This document shows positions 1-7,258 of a stretch of 17,145 nucleotides of DNA, piece after piece. Made by a program: the position numbers and the translations under genes. The notes below the pieces were generated by a model. That model was not told the origin of the DNA, did no database searches, and saw only the letters and a program-made list of their open reading frames with translations. Source of the DNA: Coxiellaceae bacterium UBA6002 (lineage in GTDB: Bacteria; Pseudomonadota; Gammaproteobacteria; UBA6002); the NCBI GenBank assembly GCA_002429595.1, contig DJAM01000149.1:1122-18266 (forward strand). The letters run 5' to 3'. Position 1 is the stretch's first letter. The number at the start of each line of letters is the position of its first letter.

Positions 1-132
1 CGTACACGTTCCCGTTCCCGTTCACGTTCCCGAAAAAAACAGGCGCTATGGCTAATATCTTGCCAATGAACCCGAGCCAAAATGGCCCTGAAAAATTAAA
101 AAAATTCGGGAACGGGAACGTGTACGGGAACG
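1..132. repeat. CGTTCCC-rich inverted repeat, truncated by the window edge
   Basis: Bases 1-20 are a perfect inverted copy of 107-126. Both arms are built from short CGTTCCC / CGTTCAC / CGTACAC units, and the left arm continues as further units to base 32. The right arm runs on to 132 with another CGGGAACG unit, so the left arm probably continues outside the window. About 75 bases of AT-rich sequence lie between the arms. It sits just 3' of icmN (which reads leftwards), so it could act as a stem-loop at the end of that transcript, but the unit structure looks more like a dispersed repeat. No gene is supported between 1 and 152. Confidence 0.7.
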
Positions 133-152
133 TTTTTGAGGCTCCTATGTTC

Positions 153-770
153 TTAACAGCTCGGAGCGTAAGGCGAAATATAACGAAAGCAAATCTCCAC
201 CCTTCTGTTCTGCGCCCTTCCCACCTGAGTCGCATTAGAAGCAATCGGAAAATTAGACCCATACCCAACCGCATACAACAAACGAGCATCAATACCGGCG
301 CACCATAATGCTTTAGCGACGACTTGTGCTTGCGCTTGAGTTAACACTTGATTACGAAAAGGGTCACATAAGCAGTCAGAATAGGCTGCAATGCGAACGC
401 TTTCTTTTTCATAACAGAAAATATATTCTGCGGCGATTCGCAGTAGTTCTTGAAAGCAGGGATTTATATTAGCGGAGTCAGGATAAAATACGCAATCAGA
501 CGGTAGCACGACAGTGATAGTTTCACCAACGTGCAGAATTTTGACCCCGTGTTGGATTAAATAAGCAATACGACGATTACGTTCAGGAATAGTACAAATG
601 ATAGGCTCTTTGCAAATCTGTACTGTGCATACTTTTGGATTTGGGCAAGCAGGTGGTACCGGAGTGCCGATAATACAAGGGTTGCATGGATTACAGGGGC
701 TACGACTACAGCTTAATAAACAGAGTGATAATAAGCTGATGAATAACGTTATCCATATTCGTTGCCGCAT
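153..770 (-). CDS. icmN: Dot/Icm OmpA-like lipoprotein IcmN/DotK
   Basis: An outer-membrane lipoprotein of the type IVB secretion apparatus, 205 residues, close to the roughly 190 of the Legionella protein. The N terminus is a lipoprotein signal peptide with a Leu-rich core and an L-L-S-C lipobox, predicted lipidated at Cys21. A Cys/Pro-rich linker (CNPCNPC) follows. From about residue 60 to the end there is an OmpA C-terminal-type peptidoglycan-associated fold, with the strand motif VLPSDCVFYPDSANI and the end motif GRAQNRRVEICF, whose N-R-R-V-E-I is typical of OmpA/Pal domains. The ATG is preceded by AAAGGA. In related genomes icmN directly follows icmO; here a cytochrome P450 gene on the opposite strand separates them, so icmN needs its own promoter in 771-961. 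About 17 cysteines in total is unusual. The domain assignment is firm; the name IcmN rests on domain plus position next to icmO. Confidence 0.87.
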   Translation of the reverse strand: MRQRIWITLFISLLSLCLLSCSRSPCNPCNPCIIGTPVPPACPNPKVCTVQICKEPIICTIPERNRRIAYLIQHGVKILHVGETITVVLPSDCVFYPDSANINPCFQELLRIAAEYIFCYEKESVRIAAYSDCLCDPFRNQVLTQAQAQVVAKALWCAGIDARLLYAVGYGSNFPIASNATQVGRAQNRRVEICFRYISPYAPSC

Positions 771-814
771 TTATTCTATCCTTTAGTATTAGCTGTTTTG
801 TCATCCTACATTTC

Positions 815-893
815 TTTGTCATTCCCGCGTAAGCGGGAAACCATCCTGGGTGTGGCTTCAAACATAGTTTCCCGCCTACGCGGGAATGACAAA
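815..893. repeat. Palindromic GTCATTCCCGCG repeat (REP/MITE-like)
   Basis: Two 27-base arms (815-841 and 867-893) are inverted copies with one mismatch, separated by a 25-base loop. The arm begins TTTGTCATTCCCGCG and is itself palindromic around the GCGTA(A/G)GCGGGAA core. The same arm sequence occurs at 11194-11274 and at the end of the window (17131-17145). It resembles the short non-autonomous repeats built on ATTCCCGC...GCGGGAAT found in many proteobacteria. It lies between the divergent icmN and P450 genes, beside the point where the P450 gene breaks the icmO-icmN pair. Confidence 0.85.
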
Positions 894-961
894 TGACATT
901 GGTTTCAAATTCTAACGCAAAGACTTAAAATAGCAATTTTGTCATTAAAGGTTTTTTTCTC

Positions 962-2275
962 TTGGAAACTAAAACACCCCCATGGCTTAGACCCCTTTTG
1001 CACCGCTTGTTTCTCCCCAAACGCGATGCGATTGAATTTATGCAGCAACTGGTTAAGTATGAAGACGTCATACGGTTACCCGTATTAACTCCAAGTTTGT
1101 TGGTGAATGATCCTGCTGCAGTTCATCACATATTATTAAGCAATCAGAAAAATTACACGAAAGTCAAAACCAGCTATTCGCGTTTGGCCTCGCTCGTTGG
1201 ACCGGGTCTACTAACAACCTCAGGGGATGATTGGCAAGAGAGGAGAGATCTTTATCAGCCCAAATTTCATGGAAAAAATTTACAACAATATGAAAACATC
1301 GTCCAACGTTGCACGGATCATTTAATCGCTGTATGGGATAAAAAATCCGGCAAGCAAATTAATGTCACTAATGAAATGCTTTCATTAGGCATGAATATTA
1401 TGACTCAAGCTTTTTTAGGTATTGATATAACCGATCGCTCTTTAGATTTGGTACACGTGGTGCACTTTCTAAATCAATTTGCCGCAAGAAAGTTTCCAAT
1501 ATTTAAATGGATTCCCACGGTCCGCAACCTTCGCTATCACATTCATACCAAATTTTTTGATCGCTATTTATTAGACACTTTAAAAAATAGTCCGAAAGTT
1601 ACTGAAGAACCTTTGCTAGTCGATTTGTTGCGAAAAGACGAGCAAGGAAATTTTTTACGATCAGATGAGTATATTTTAGGTGAGGCAAAGAACTTTTTTG
1701 TGGCGGGCCACGAAACTACTGGCAATGCCTTGAGCTGGGCACTTTATTTATTAGTTAAAAATCCTTATAGCTTACAAATTGTTCAAGACGAAATCGACAA
1801 TGTTATCGGTACAGGAAAACCGACATTTGAAAATATAGAAAATTTAACTTATTTAGAAATGGTGATTTTAGAAACGTTACGTTTATATCCGCCTATTTGG
1901 TTGATTACCCGACGAGCAATTGAGGAGGACAATTTAGCTGGTTATAAAGTTCCGGCCAATATGTCTGTTAACATTATAACCTACCTCTTACATCGTCATC
2001 CCCAATATTGGAATCAACCCGACATTTTCTATCCAGAACGTTTTTTACCCGAAGCGAGTAAGAATAGACCCAAAACAGCCTTCATACCTTTTGGTTTTGG
2101 ACCAAGGGTGTGCATTGGCAGGCAATTTGCCATGATGAATATGAAAATGATTTTGGCAAGACTCATTCAAAGCTATCGCTTTAGCTTACCCAAAAGCGAT
2201 TATACCGTCGCAGCATTGCCACTCATCACTTTGAAAGCAGAACAAGGAATTCGACTGCGAATACAATCGCGGTAA
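962..2275 (+). CDS. Cytochrome P450 monooxygenase
   Basis: A soluble haem-thiolate monooxygenase of 437 residues, normal for a stand-alone bacterial P450 with no fused reductase. Visible motifs: the I-helix oxygen-activation motif A-G-H-E-T-T at residues 248-253, the K-helix E-x-x-R at 304-307 (ETLR), and the haem-binding loop F-G-F-G-P-R-V-C-I-G with the axial thiolate at Cys384. It starts with TTG at 962, preceded by AAAGG ten bases upstream; the next in-frame ATG (1040) would remove conserved N-terminal sequence, so TTG is preferred. No ferredoxin or ferredoxin reductase gene is nearby, so electron partners must be encoded elsewhere. The gene stops 15 bases before the 3' end of convergent dotL, and a palindromic repeat lies upstream. 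It is not a Dot/Icm component and looks like an insertion into the locus. The substrate is unknown; fatty-acid or terpenoid-like oxidation would be a guess. Confidence 0.96.
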   Translation: METKTPPWLRPLLHRLFLPKRDAIEFMQQLVKYEDVIRLPVLTPSLLVNDPAAVHHILLSNQKNYTKVKTSYSRLASLVGPGLLTTSGDDWQERRDLYQPKFHGKNLQQYENIVQRCTDHLIAVWDKKSGKQINVTNEMLSLGMNIMTQAFLGIDITDRSLDLVHVVHFLNQFAARKFPIFKWIPTVRNLRYHIHTKFFDRYLLDTLKNSPKVTEEPLLVDLLRKDEQGNFLRSDEYILGEAKNFFVAGHETTGNALSWALYLLVKNPYSLQIVQDEIDNVIGTGKPTFENIENLTYLEMVILETLRLYPPIWLITRRAIEEDNLAGYKVPANMSVNIITYLLHRHPQYWNQPDIFYPERFLPEASKNRPKTAFIPFGFGPRVCIGRQFAMMNMKMILARLIQSYRFSLPKSDYTVAALPLITLKAEQGIRLRIQSR

Positions 2276-2290
2276 ATAAATGCTGTCGAT

Positions 2291-4669
2291 TTAATCTTCG
2301 AACAATGATGAACCATCGCCGCTAGGACTCTTAGCCGCATCTTTTTTAATGGTAATATTGGTGATCAAGCCTTCGATGACTTCCGCTATCTCATTACCCG
2401 TTGGTTTTAAGTCTACGACCGGTGGATAGTGGGTCGCTGATTGCATATCTTTGATAATTTCAGAAGCAACGTTATTAGCATAAGCTTCAGATTTACCCAT
2501 GACTCTTTCAATATAACCAATTTGATCACGAGTGCTCGTAGAATTAAGAATTGGATTCTTAAATGTTTCGATATCGGTGGCAGTACTATTAAGCAATGGC
2601 GTTAAGAATGGTGTGATTCGTAATGGCATGAAAATGTTGAGCTCATTAGTTGGTAGCTCCGCAACTTCTTCAATGATTGGTGCTGTTTCGCGATCATGGT
2701 AGGCTAATAAAGCTGAAACTGCGCGTTCTATTGGTGGTGCCTCACCATTATTATTAATCACATCTGCCACTTTTTCTAAGTCATCATACACAGGAATGAC
2801 ATCATTGAAATAGCCACCATTACCAATGCGATGTTCAAAACTTCTAATGTTGCGATCAAAACTTTCAAGAACGGAATCCAGCGGTCCATCAACTTTTAAG
2901 AATTGATTTAAGCGCATTTCTTTAACTGGTTTTGGATTTGCGTAAAACACTCTGTAACGAATGATTGAAGATTTGAAGAAAATATGGCCCTCCCCTTCTC
3001 GTTGATCTTTTAAATCCATAAGATCAATCCGTGCTCGTTTTTCTAATTGAGCGCCACGATTATCTAGATAGTTGTTCATCAAGCCACGTGCTTCTGATTG
3101 GAAACCACTCACGTGGGTAACATAAGCTTCACCAGCGGTCTTTTGGAAGAATTCCCAAGTTTGCATCGGATCTTCCAGTTTCATACAAATTTTAATATTG
3201 GTATTTGCACCGATTGAGGCAGCTTCTTCTTTCGAAGCCTTTTCAAATGCAGGTAAATCTTGTCCAGCAAAAATAACCGAGAAACCTAGAGAACGCGCTT
3301 GCGCTGGTACAACCGCAAATCCTTTAACAGCATAATAACCATATTCATCTAGGACGCATAAGAAAGGTGTCGCTGCATTGGTGGGTTTACGTTGAATCAA
3401 ATCGTGATAACGACCTTCAACGTCTTCACCTAATCCTGCTGCCATCATTGCTTTCAACGACGCAATAATGACTTTACCTAAGTTTGCTAATTCATCTGGT
3501 GATTTTTCTAACGCAGGAAGTAATACCACCAAAATACGACGATTTAATACGACGTCTTTTAAATCAACTTCAGCCAAATTGGTTCTTAAGATATGACCAT
3601 AGGTATCCGCTAACGAACCGAATACCCGTGTTAACTGCATGGTAATGAACCCATGCTGTTCCAACACTTGCGAAACTTGTTTGCCCTTACGTTCCTTGTT
3701 GTAACCTGGCAAGTTGGTAACGTAGTTGGTAATTGGTTCAAGAATTGTGGGAGATAATGATTCAAGACTCACAGGTTCTTGACCGTCACGAATAAAAACT
3801 TTATCAACGACCATGGCTTCCAGTCGTTCAAGATGGAAATAATTACGAATCGTATTGGCATCTAATAAAATGTAACCTGCATCGCGCATCGCCACTAAGA
3901 TTTTCATCAGCGCTTCAACGAATACAATTGCACGGCCTTTCCACATATCGCCATCTGAAGACTGACTTGAATCTGGCATCAAACTGACGACTAATTGAGA
4001 CAACATGCTTGACGAACCCAAAGCAAATGGATTCATCGTATTAGACAAACGTGATTTTTGGGGACCAATAATATCGCGAGCACCCGTCATGAAGTTAATC
4101 AATAACAGATCATCTTCTCGACCCATTGAACGTACCATCGAAAAGATCTTTGCAAAGAGCGCATTATCACCTTTACCGTCAATGTAGATGAAACCACTAC
4201 TTTGTAATAGTGCATTATATGCGAGTGAGACGAGCGCTTCGGTTTTACCGCTACCGGTTGAGCCGAATACTAAGACGTGGGTCCTCATATCCTCATTTGA
4301 AAACCACAGCTCAAGATCAGTATTTTTTTCATTTCCAAAAAAGTAAATACCACGCCCCTTTCGAGGTTTATTACTACCGGGTGCTGGATCATTGTGGTCT
4401 TTACGACCGGAGGTCATCGGCAAGCGAAATGGGAGAGCACTTTTACGGGTCATTGCCACAATAAAAATAACTGTGGCACTTAGAAGAATAATGTCCATCA
4501 AACCAGGCAAAAAGAACGCAGACACAGCGAACATTACCAAGGTCACAGCAACCGCGGTTGAATTACGAAAGAAGTCCCCAACACGCTGCCCAAAGGTACG
4601 CGTATCACGAATTAATTGTGATGGGTTTTGTTCTTGCCGTCTGTCAAGACCACGTTGATATAGTTTCAT
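2291..4669 (-). CDS. dotL: Type IV coupling ATPase DotL/IcmO
   Basis: The VirD4-like coupling protein that receives effectors and feeds them to the type IVB channel at the inner membrane. It has 792 residues, close to the 783 of Legionella DotL. Two hydrophobic segments at about residues 38-73 anchor the N terminus. The FtsK/VirD4-type ATPase domain follows, with Walker A G-S-T-G-S-G-K-T at 136-143 (Lys142) and Walker B LCVLDE ending at Asp441-Glu442. Residues beyond about 590 form the C-terminal tail that in Legionella binds DotN, IcmS-IcmW and LvgA; the acidic end (SLFED) is consistent with that. The ATG shares one base with the dotM stop (TAATG), so translation is coupled. It is the last gene of the FIR-icmQ-dotM-dotL run, and its 3' end faces the P450 gene. 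Identification is secure. Confidence 0.97.
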   Translation of the reverse strand: MKLYQRGLDRRQEQNPSQLIRDTRTFGQRVGDFFRNSTAVAVTLVMFAVSAFFLPGLMDIILLSATVIFIVAMTRKSALPFRLPMTSGRKDHNDPAPGSNKPRKGRGIYFFGNEKNTDLELWFSNEDMRTHVLVFGSTGSGKTEALVSLAYNALLQSSGFIYIDGKGDNALFAKIFSMVRSMGREDDLLLINFMTGARDIIGPQKSRLSNTMNPFALGSSSMLSQLVVSLMPDSSQSSDGDMWKGRAIVFVEALMKILVAMRDAGYILLDANTIRNYFHLERLEAMVVDKVFIRDGQEPVSLESLSPTILEPITNYVTNLPGYNKERKGKQVSQVLEQHGFITMQLTRVFGSLADTYGHILRTNLAEVDLKDVVLNRRILVVLLPALEKSPDELANLGKVIIASLKAMMAAGLGEDVEGRYHDLIQRKPTNAATPFLCVLDEYGYYAVKGFAVVPAQARSLGFSVIFAGQDLPAFEKASKEEAASIGANTNIKICMKLEDPMQTWEFFQKTAGEAYVTHVSGFQSEARGLMNNYLDNRGAQLEKRARIDLMDLKDQREGEGHIFFKSSIIRYRVFYANPKPVKEMRLNQFLKVDGPLDSVLESFDRNIRSFEHRIGNGGYFNDVIPVYDDLEKVADVINNNGEAPPIERAVSALLAYHDRETAPIIEEVAELPTNELNIFMPLRITPFLTPLLNSTATDIETFKNPILNSTSTRDQIGYIERVMGKSEAYANNVASEIIKDMQSATHYPPVVDLKPTGNEIAEVIEGLITNITIKKDAAKSPSGDGSSLFED

Positions 4670-5817
4670 TACTCGTCTTCCGGTTCATACTTAATTTCTT
4701 TAATCGCTAAACCTAACGCTTTCACCGCTTCATCAACCATAGGAACTCTTAAGGGTCTATCTAATTTTTTTTCAGCTAGCCAATGAGAATAGACACCAGC
4801 GACCTCCGGAAAAGCTGTTTGTCGACCCACAGAGTTGAGTACATACCACAAAGGGCGATCGATTGGTTTTAGCCACAAAAATTCTGCTGTTGCTAATACT
4901 CCATCTGTTCTTGCTAGTTCCAGTAAAGTTGCCATGCCAGTCAAGAGGTAAGCATGTTTTTTCTCAATATATCTTGCTGGCTTTGAATTTTTTTGTTTCG
5001 CCACTAATTCTTTCACACCTGTAAAATCCAGTTTATTAGACGTTGCCGACGCCGCAATTTGATCTAATAATTTATCGGCATCACCACGGTCGTGATTAGC
5101 ACGTGCTAAAAATATGCCGTACAAAGCTTGGACATGCATTGGAAAACTTTCGATATCTCGCCAAAATTGTCCAATTTGCAACGCAAAAACGCGATGTGCC
5201 GCTCCTTCATTTAACACAACATTGAGGTCTCTTCCTTCTCGATTTTCAATGATAAGGTTATGTTTTTTCGCAAATAATCTTGGAGTGAGCGAGGTTGCCC
5301 AACCTCCTTCATCTAAATCTTTTTTAACTAAATCGACCTTCATCACTGGAGTAATTTGCGGCCAAATCCGATTTTCAGATTTTCGAAGAGATTCCATGGA
5401 GTAAATATGTTTGAATTTTTCGGTAATATTCGCAAAGTAAGTAATCGCAGCATAGACCATGATAATCAGTGACACAGGGATCATATAATAGCGACCGACG
5501 TTATTACTTATATCCGTAAGTTCCTGCAGCGGCATTTTGGCAGGCTTAGAATTAATGGTAGTCAAGGCGGAGACTAAGTCGTCCGTATTAGGAATTGGCA
5601 GATGTAAAAAACCAGCCAAAAATCCATAGCCACGAAGCACGAATTCAATTAATGCAATTTCATAATAACGTACCGCCAGCACAGCAGATATGATATAGCG
5701 CTGTCCAAAATACCATGTTAAGGCAATACCCCCTACAATCAGGACAATCATCCATAAGAAGTCTAGGGAGTTATCGGGGGAGCCGCCTCCTCCAGATTGT
5801 TGTTGCGGTGCTGGCAT
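4669..5817 (-). CDS. dotM: Coupling-complex protein DotM/IcmP
   Basis: The inner-membrane partner of DotL in the Dot/Icm coupling complex; in Legionella its cytoplasmic domain binds acidic (Glu-rich) effector signals. It has 382 residues, against about 376 in Legionella. The N terminus is a short Gln/Gly-rich stretch, then hydrophobic segments at about 20-37 and 42-60 and a third at about 112-130 (IPVSLIIMVYAAITYF). A soluble cytoplasmic domain fills the rest, with the family-like GRDLNVVLNEGAAHRVFALQIG and WLKPIDRPLWYVLNSVGRQ blocks. The start at 5817 is preceded by AAAGG seven bases upstream. It is separated from icmQ by 55 bases carrying a small palindrome, and overlaps dotL by one base. 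The acidic C terminus (YEPEDE) is typical of the family. Identification is secure. Confidence 0.96.
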   Translation of the reverse strand: MPAPQQQSGGGGSPDNSLDFLWMIVLIVGGIALTWYFGQRYIISAVLAVRYYEIALIEFVLRGYGFLAGFLHLPIPNTDDLVSALTTINSKPAKMPLQELTDISNNVGRYYMIPVSLIIMVYAAITYFANITEKFKHIYSMESLRKSENRIWPQITPVMKVDLVKKDLDEGGWATSLTPRLFAKKHNLIIENREGRDLNVVLNEGAAHRVFALQIGQFWRDIESFPMHVQALYGIFLARANHDRGDADKLLDQIAASATSNKLDFTGVKELVAKQKNSKPARYIEKKHAYLLTGMATLLELARTDGVLATAEFLWLKPIDRPLWYVLNSVGRQTAFPEVAGVYSHWLAEKKLDRPLRVPMVDEAVKALGLAIKEIKYEPEDE

Positions 5818-5839
5818 AGTTAACCTTTGTAAGGAAATT

Positions 5840-5863
5840 GTAAACAGTTTACTTAATAGTATA
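5840..5863 (-). promoter_or_regulatory. Palindrome and possible weak internal promoter before dotM
   Basis: GTAAACAGTTTAC at 5840-5852 is a perfect 6+1+6 palindrome in the 55-base gap between icmQ and dotM. Immediately upstream on the minus strand is TATACT (5863-5858), which matches a -10 box at five of six bases, but no good -35 is visible. It could be an operator with an internal promoter for dotM-dotL, or a chance feature of an AT-rich gap. Confidence 0.25.
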
Positions 5864-5872
5864 GTACAGAAA

Positions 5873-6457
5873 CTATCTACTAGTTGATTTTAATGATAAT
5901 TTTCCATTTTTAAATTCATATTTCTTCCCTTGATGTACGAATTCTAAAATGTTTGATGGCAATAGACTACCGTCTCGTAGGGTGAGTAATTCATGACCCC
6001 AACGATCTTCAACTTTCTTTCCAGCATACGGAGGAATGATATCCTCCTTTTTGATATACACTGTGACGAAGCCTTCATTAATAGCACCCGGCTTCGACCG
6101 AATGGCTTCCTCGACATGGTCTTGCTGACCATAGACTGGTCGAGTAATGCTGTATTCCCGTATTGATTTTAAAGTAGTTTCCCACTTAGATAAGTTTAAA
6201 GGATCCGATTGATAAATGGAGATATAAACAAGGACTAGACCTTGATTAAGTCTTTCTTGATGGACTTTTTCGAATTCAGGGGTGGTATTTTTACCTAATT
6301 GTGCGGATAAAGAGAGCGCTTCTTCATAAAGCTCATAGATTTTCTTATATGCAGTTCTTAAGAATAAACTTGCTTCCCAATTGCCAGTGGCCAACAAATC
6401 TTTAAGTAGCTTCGCTACTTGATCAGTAATCTCTTTATACTGTTCTTGTGCAGCCAT
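5873..6457 (-). CDS. icmQ: Dot/Icm protein IcmQ
   Basis: A cytoplasmic, membrane-interacting Dot/Icm protein that in Legionella can insert into membranes, binds NAD+ through a C-terminal domain, and is held in check by IcmR. It has 194 residues, against 191 in Legionella. The N-terminal half (about 1-55) is helical and amphipathic, the part that in the family binds the IcmR-type partner and membranes. The C-terminal half (about 70-194) carries the YISIYQSDPLNLSKWETTL, PVYGQQDHVEEAIRSK and DRWGHELLTL blocks expected of IcmQ, and ends in a basic stretch. The start at 6457 has AGGA about six bases upstream. It lies six bases after the IcmR-position gene, consistent with co-expression of the pair. 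High confidence from sequence and position between icmS/icmR and icmP. Confidence 0.93.
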   Translation of the reverse strand: MAAQEQYKEITDQVAKLLKDLLATGNWEASLFLRTAYKKIYELYEEALSLSAQLGKNTTPEFEKVHQERLNQGLVLVYISIYQSDPLNLSKWETTLKSIREYSITRPVYGQQDHVEEAIRSKPGAINEGFVTVYIKKEDIIPPYAGKKVEDRWGHELLTLRDGSLLPSNILEFVHQGKKYEFKNGKLSLKSTSR

Positions 6458-6463
6458 TTATTC

Positions 6464-6745
6464 CTATCTCTCATATTTTGAGGTTACCTCCTCAGGATTC
6501 ACGGCAAGATCAGCCACTTTTTCGCTTAATGTATGAAGGCCTTGAAGAGTTTTCTCGAAACCTGCAGCAATTTCTTCATTATTTGATTTGTACGCGGGTG
6601 GTGCTTCGCTCTTATCAGCAAAGATATTTAATCCAGACAATGAACTACCGAGCCTTTTAATACTTGCTTCGGTCCTATTGACGTATTCGGGTACAAGCTC
6701 ATCAGCTCGTTTGTTCTTTTTAGATTCAGAAAAAAAATCAGGCAT
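6464..6745 (-). CDS. Putative IcmR functional homologue (FIR), IcmQ partner
   Basis: A 93-residue, charged, mostly helical protein without signal peptide or membrane segment. Its position between icmS and icmQ is where Legionella encodes IcmR, the chaperone-like partner of IcmQ, and where other Legionella species and Coxiella carry non-homologous 'functional homologues of IcmR' (FIR). I see no alignable similarity to L. pneumophila IcmR, as expected for this hypervariable position. Residues about 55-80 (NEEIAAGFEKTLQGLHTLSEKVADLAV) form a long amphipathic helix with heptad-like hydrophobic spacing, a plausible interface for the IcmQ N-terminal helices. A short middle section holds a PPAY motif. 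The start at 6745 has AGGT about eight bases upstream, and the gene runs six bases before icmQ. The function is inferred from position, size and helical character, not from homology. Confidence 0.72.
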   Translation of the reverse strand: MPDFFSESKKNKRADELVPEYVNRTEASIKRLGSSLSGLNIFADKSEAPPAYKSNNEEIAAGFEKTLQGLHTLSEKVADLAVNPEEVTSKYER

Positions 6746-6771
6746 AATTAAACCTATTTATAGTCTTTATT

Positions 6772-6802
6772 ATTATATTATTTAAAATCCACACCACTTC
6801 AA
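6772..6802 (-). promoter_or_regulatory. Candidate promoter of the FIR-icmQ-dotM-dotL operon
   Basis: On the minus strand TTGAAG (6802-6797) and a perfect TATAAT (6777-6772) are separated by 19 bases, placing transcription start about 20 bases before the FIR start codon. The -35 matches four of six positions and the spacer is slightly long. An alternative upstream promoter with a PmrA-like box lies at 6819-6850; the sequence alone does not decide between them. Confidence 0.4.
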
Positions 6803-6818
6803 TCCTTCAATACCTACA

Positions 6819-6850
6819 ATTCTATAGCGCAATCATTAAATTATTCTTAA
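6819..6850 (-). promoter_or_regulatory. Candidate PmrA-type box with -10 upstream of FIR-icmQ
   Basis: TTAA at 6847-6850 and TTAA at 6836-6839 are separated by exactly seven bases, the spacing of the direct half-sites in the PmrA recognition sequence described for icm/dot genes of Legionella and Coxiella (cTTAA units one helical turn apart). On the minus strand TAGAAT (6824-6819), five of six matches to a -10 box, starts 11 bases downstream of the second half-site. The flanking consensus bases are poorly matched and the region is AT-rich, so this is a hypothesis. Confidence 0.35.
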
Positions 6851-6866
6851 AGAAAACTAGTTTCAT

Positions 6867-6899
6867 AAAAAAAAATTAAAAAAACAAGCTTTACAGCTT
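6867..6899 (-). terminator. Possible intrinsic terminator after icmS
   Basis: Reading leftwards from the icmS stop, a five-base-pair stem AAGCT/AGCTT with a four-base loop (6899-6886) is followed by runs of seven and nine T residues. An overlapping alternative stem CTTTA/TAAAG uses 6903-6889. The stem is short and weak but the T tract is strong. If real, it would separate icmT-icmS from FIR-icmQ-dotM-dotL, matching the candidate promoters just beyond it. Confidence 0.4.
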
Positions 6900-6918
6900 A
6901 AAGATTTATTGTTATTGG

Positions 6919-7257
6919 CTAGTCGTACATTAGCTCATCTAAAGGCGTTCTATCCCTACTAGGAGCAGCATAGATCAATTCTGAAATTACATCCGTTATA
7001 CATAATAATCTTAGTATATTTGGGGTAATGTCATCAAAAGTCACTTTTACTCCCAGTACCGACTTCTCTGCTTCATCAAACGAAATGCCAATACCATAAC
7101 CCAAACATAGAGAACATAACTGATCTGCTCTTCTTGATATAGCCGGTAATAACCCGGTATCGGCAAAAACTTCTTGATAGCTCATTGGCCGATCGTTGAA
7201 AGTGAAATTAGCATTCAATTTCTTAGCGACAGCACAAAGTTGCTTGGTTAAATCCAT
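6919..7257 (-). CDS. icmS: Dot/Icm type IV adaptor IcmS
   Basis: A small acidic cytoplasmic adaptor that pairs with IcmW, docks on the DotL C-terminal tail and presents a subset of effectors. I place the start at 7257 (112 residues, against 114 in Legionella). A longer reading frame to 7299 exists, but it would overlap icmT by 41 bases, while the 7257 ATG has GGTGG about nine bases upstream and gives the family N terminus. The blocks FTFNDRPMSYQEVF, TGLLPAISRRADQLCSLCLGYGIG, LGVKVTFDDITPNILRLLC and the C terminus SRDRTPLDELMYD are nearly the same as I recall from Legionella IcmS. One base separates the icmT stop from this ATG, so the two are translationally coupled. Identification is secure. 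Confidence 0.96.
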   Translation of the reverse strand: MDLTKQLCAVAKKLNANFTFNDRPMSYQEVFADTGLLPAISRRADQLCSLCLGYGIGISFDEAEKSVLGVKVTFDDITPNILRLLCITDVISELIYAAPSRDRTPLDELMYD

Positions 7258-7258
7258 C

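Noticed and set aside
1..132. CRISPR-like array, suggested by repeated CGTTCCC units
   Set aside because: The units are 6-7 bases with no spacers of regular length, arranged as an inverted repeat; no cas gene is present.
48..308. Open frame of 86 codons on the + strand
   Set aside because: It runs through the inverted repeat and into the 3' part of icmN on the opposite strand, has no family features and no clear ribosome site.
815..893. Rho-independent terminator for icmN or the P450 gene
   Set aside because: Both genes read away from this hairpin and there is no T run; it matches the repeat family found elsewhere in the window.
962..2275. P450 as a Dot/Icm effector or apparatus gene
   Set aside because: It is a standard soluble P450 with no secretion signal visible to me; position next to dotL alone is not evidence.
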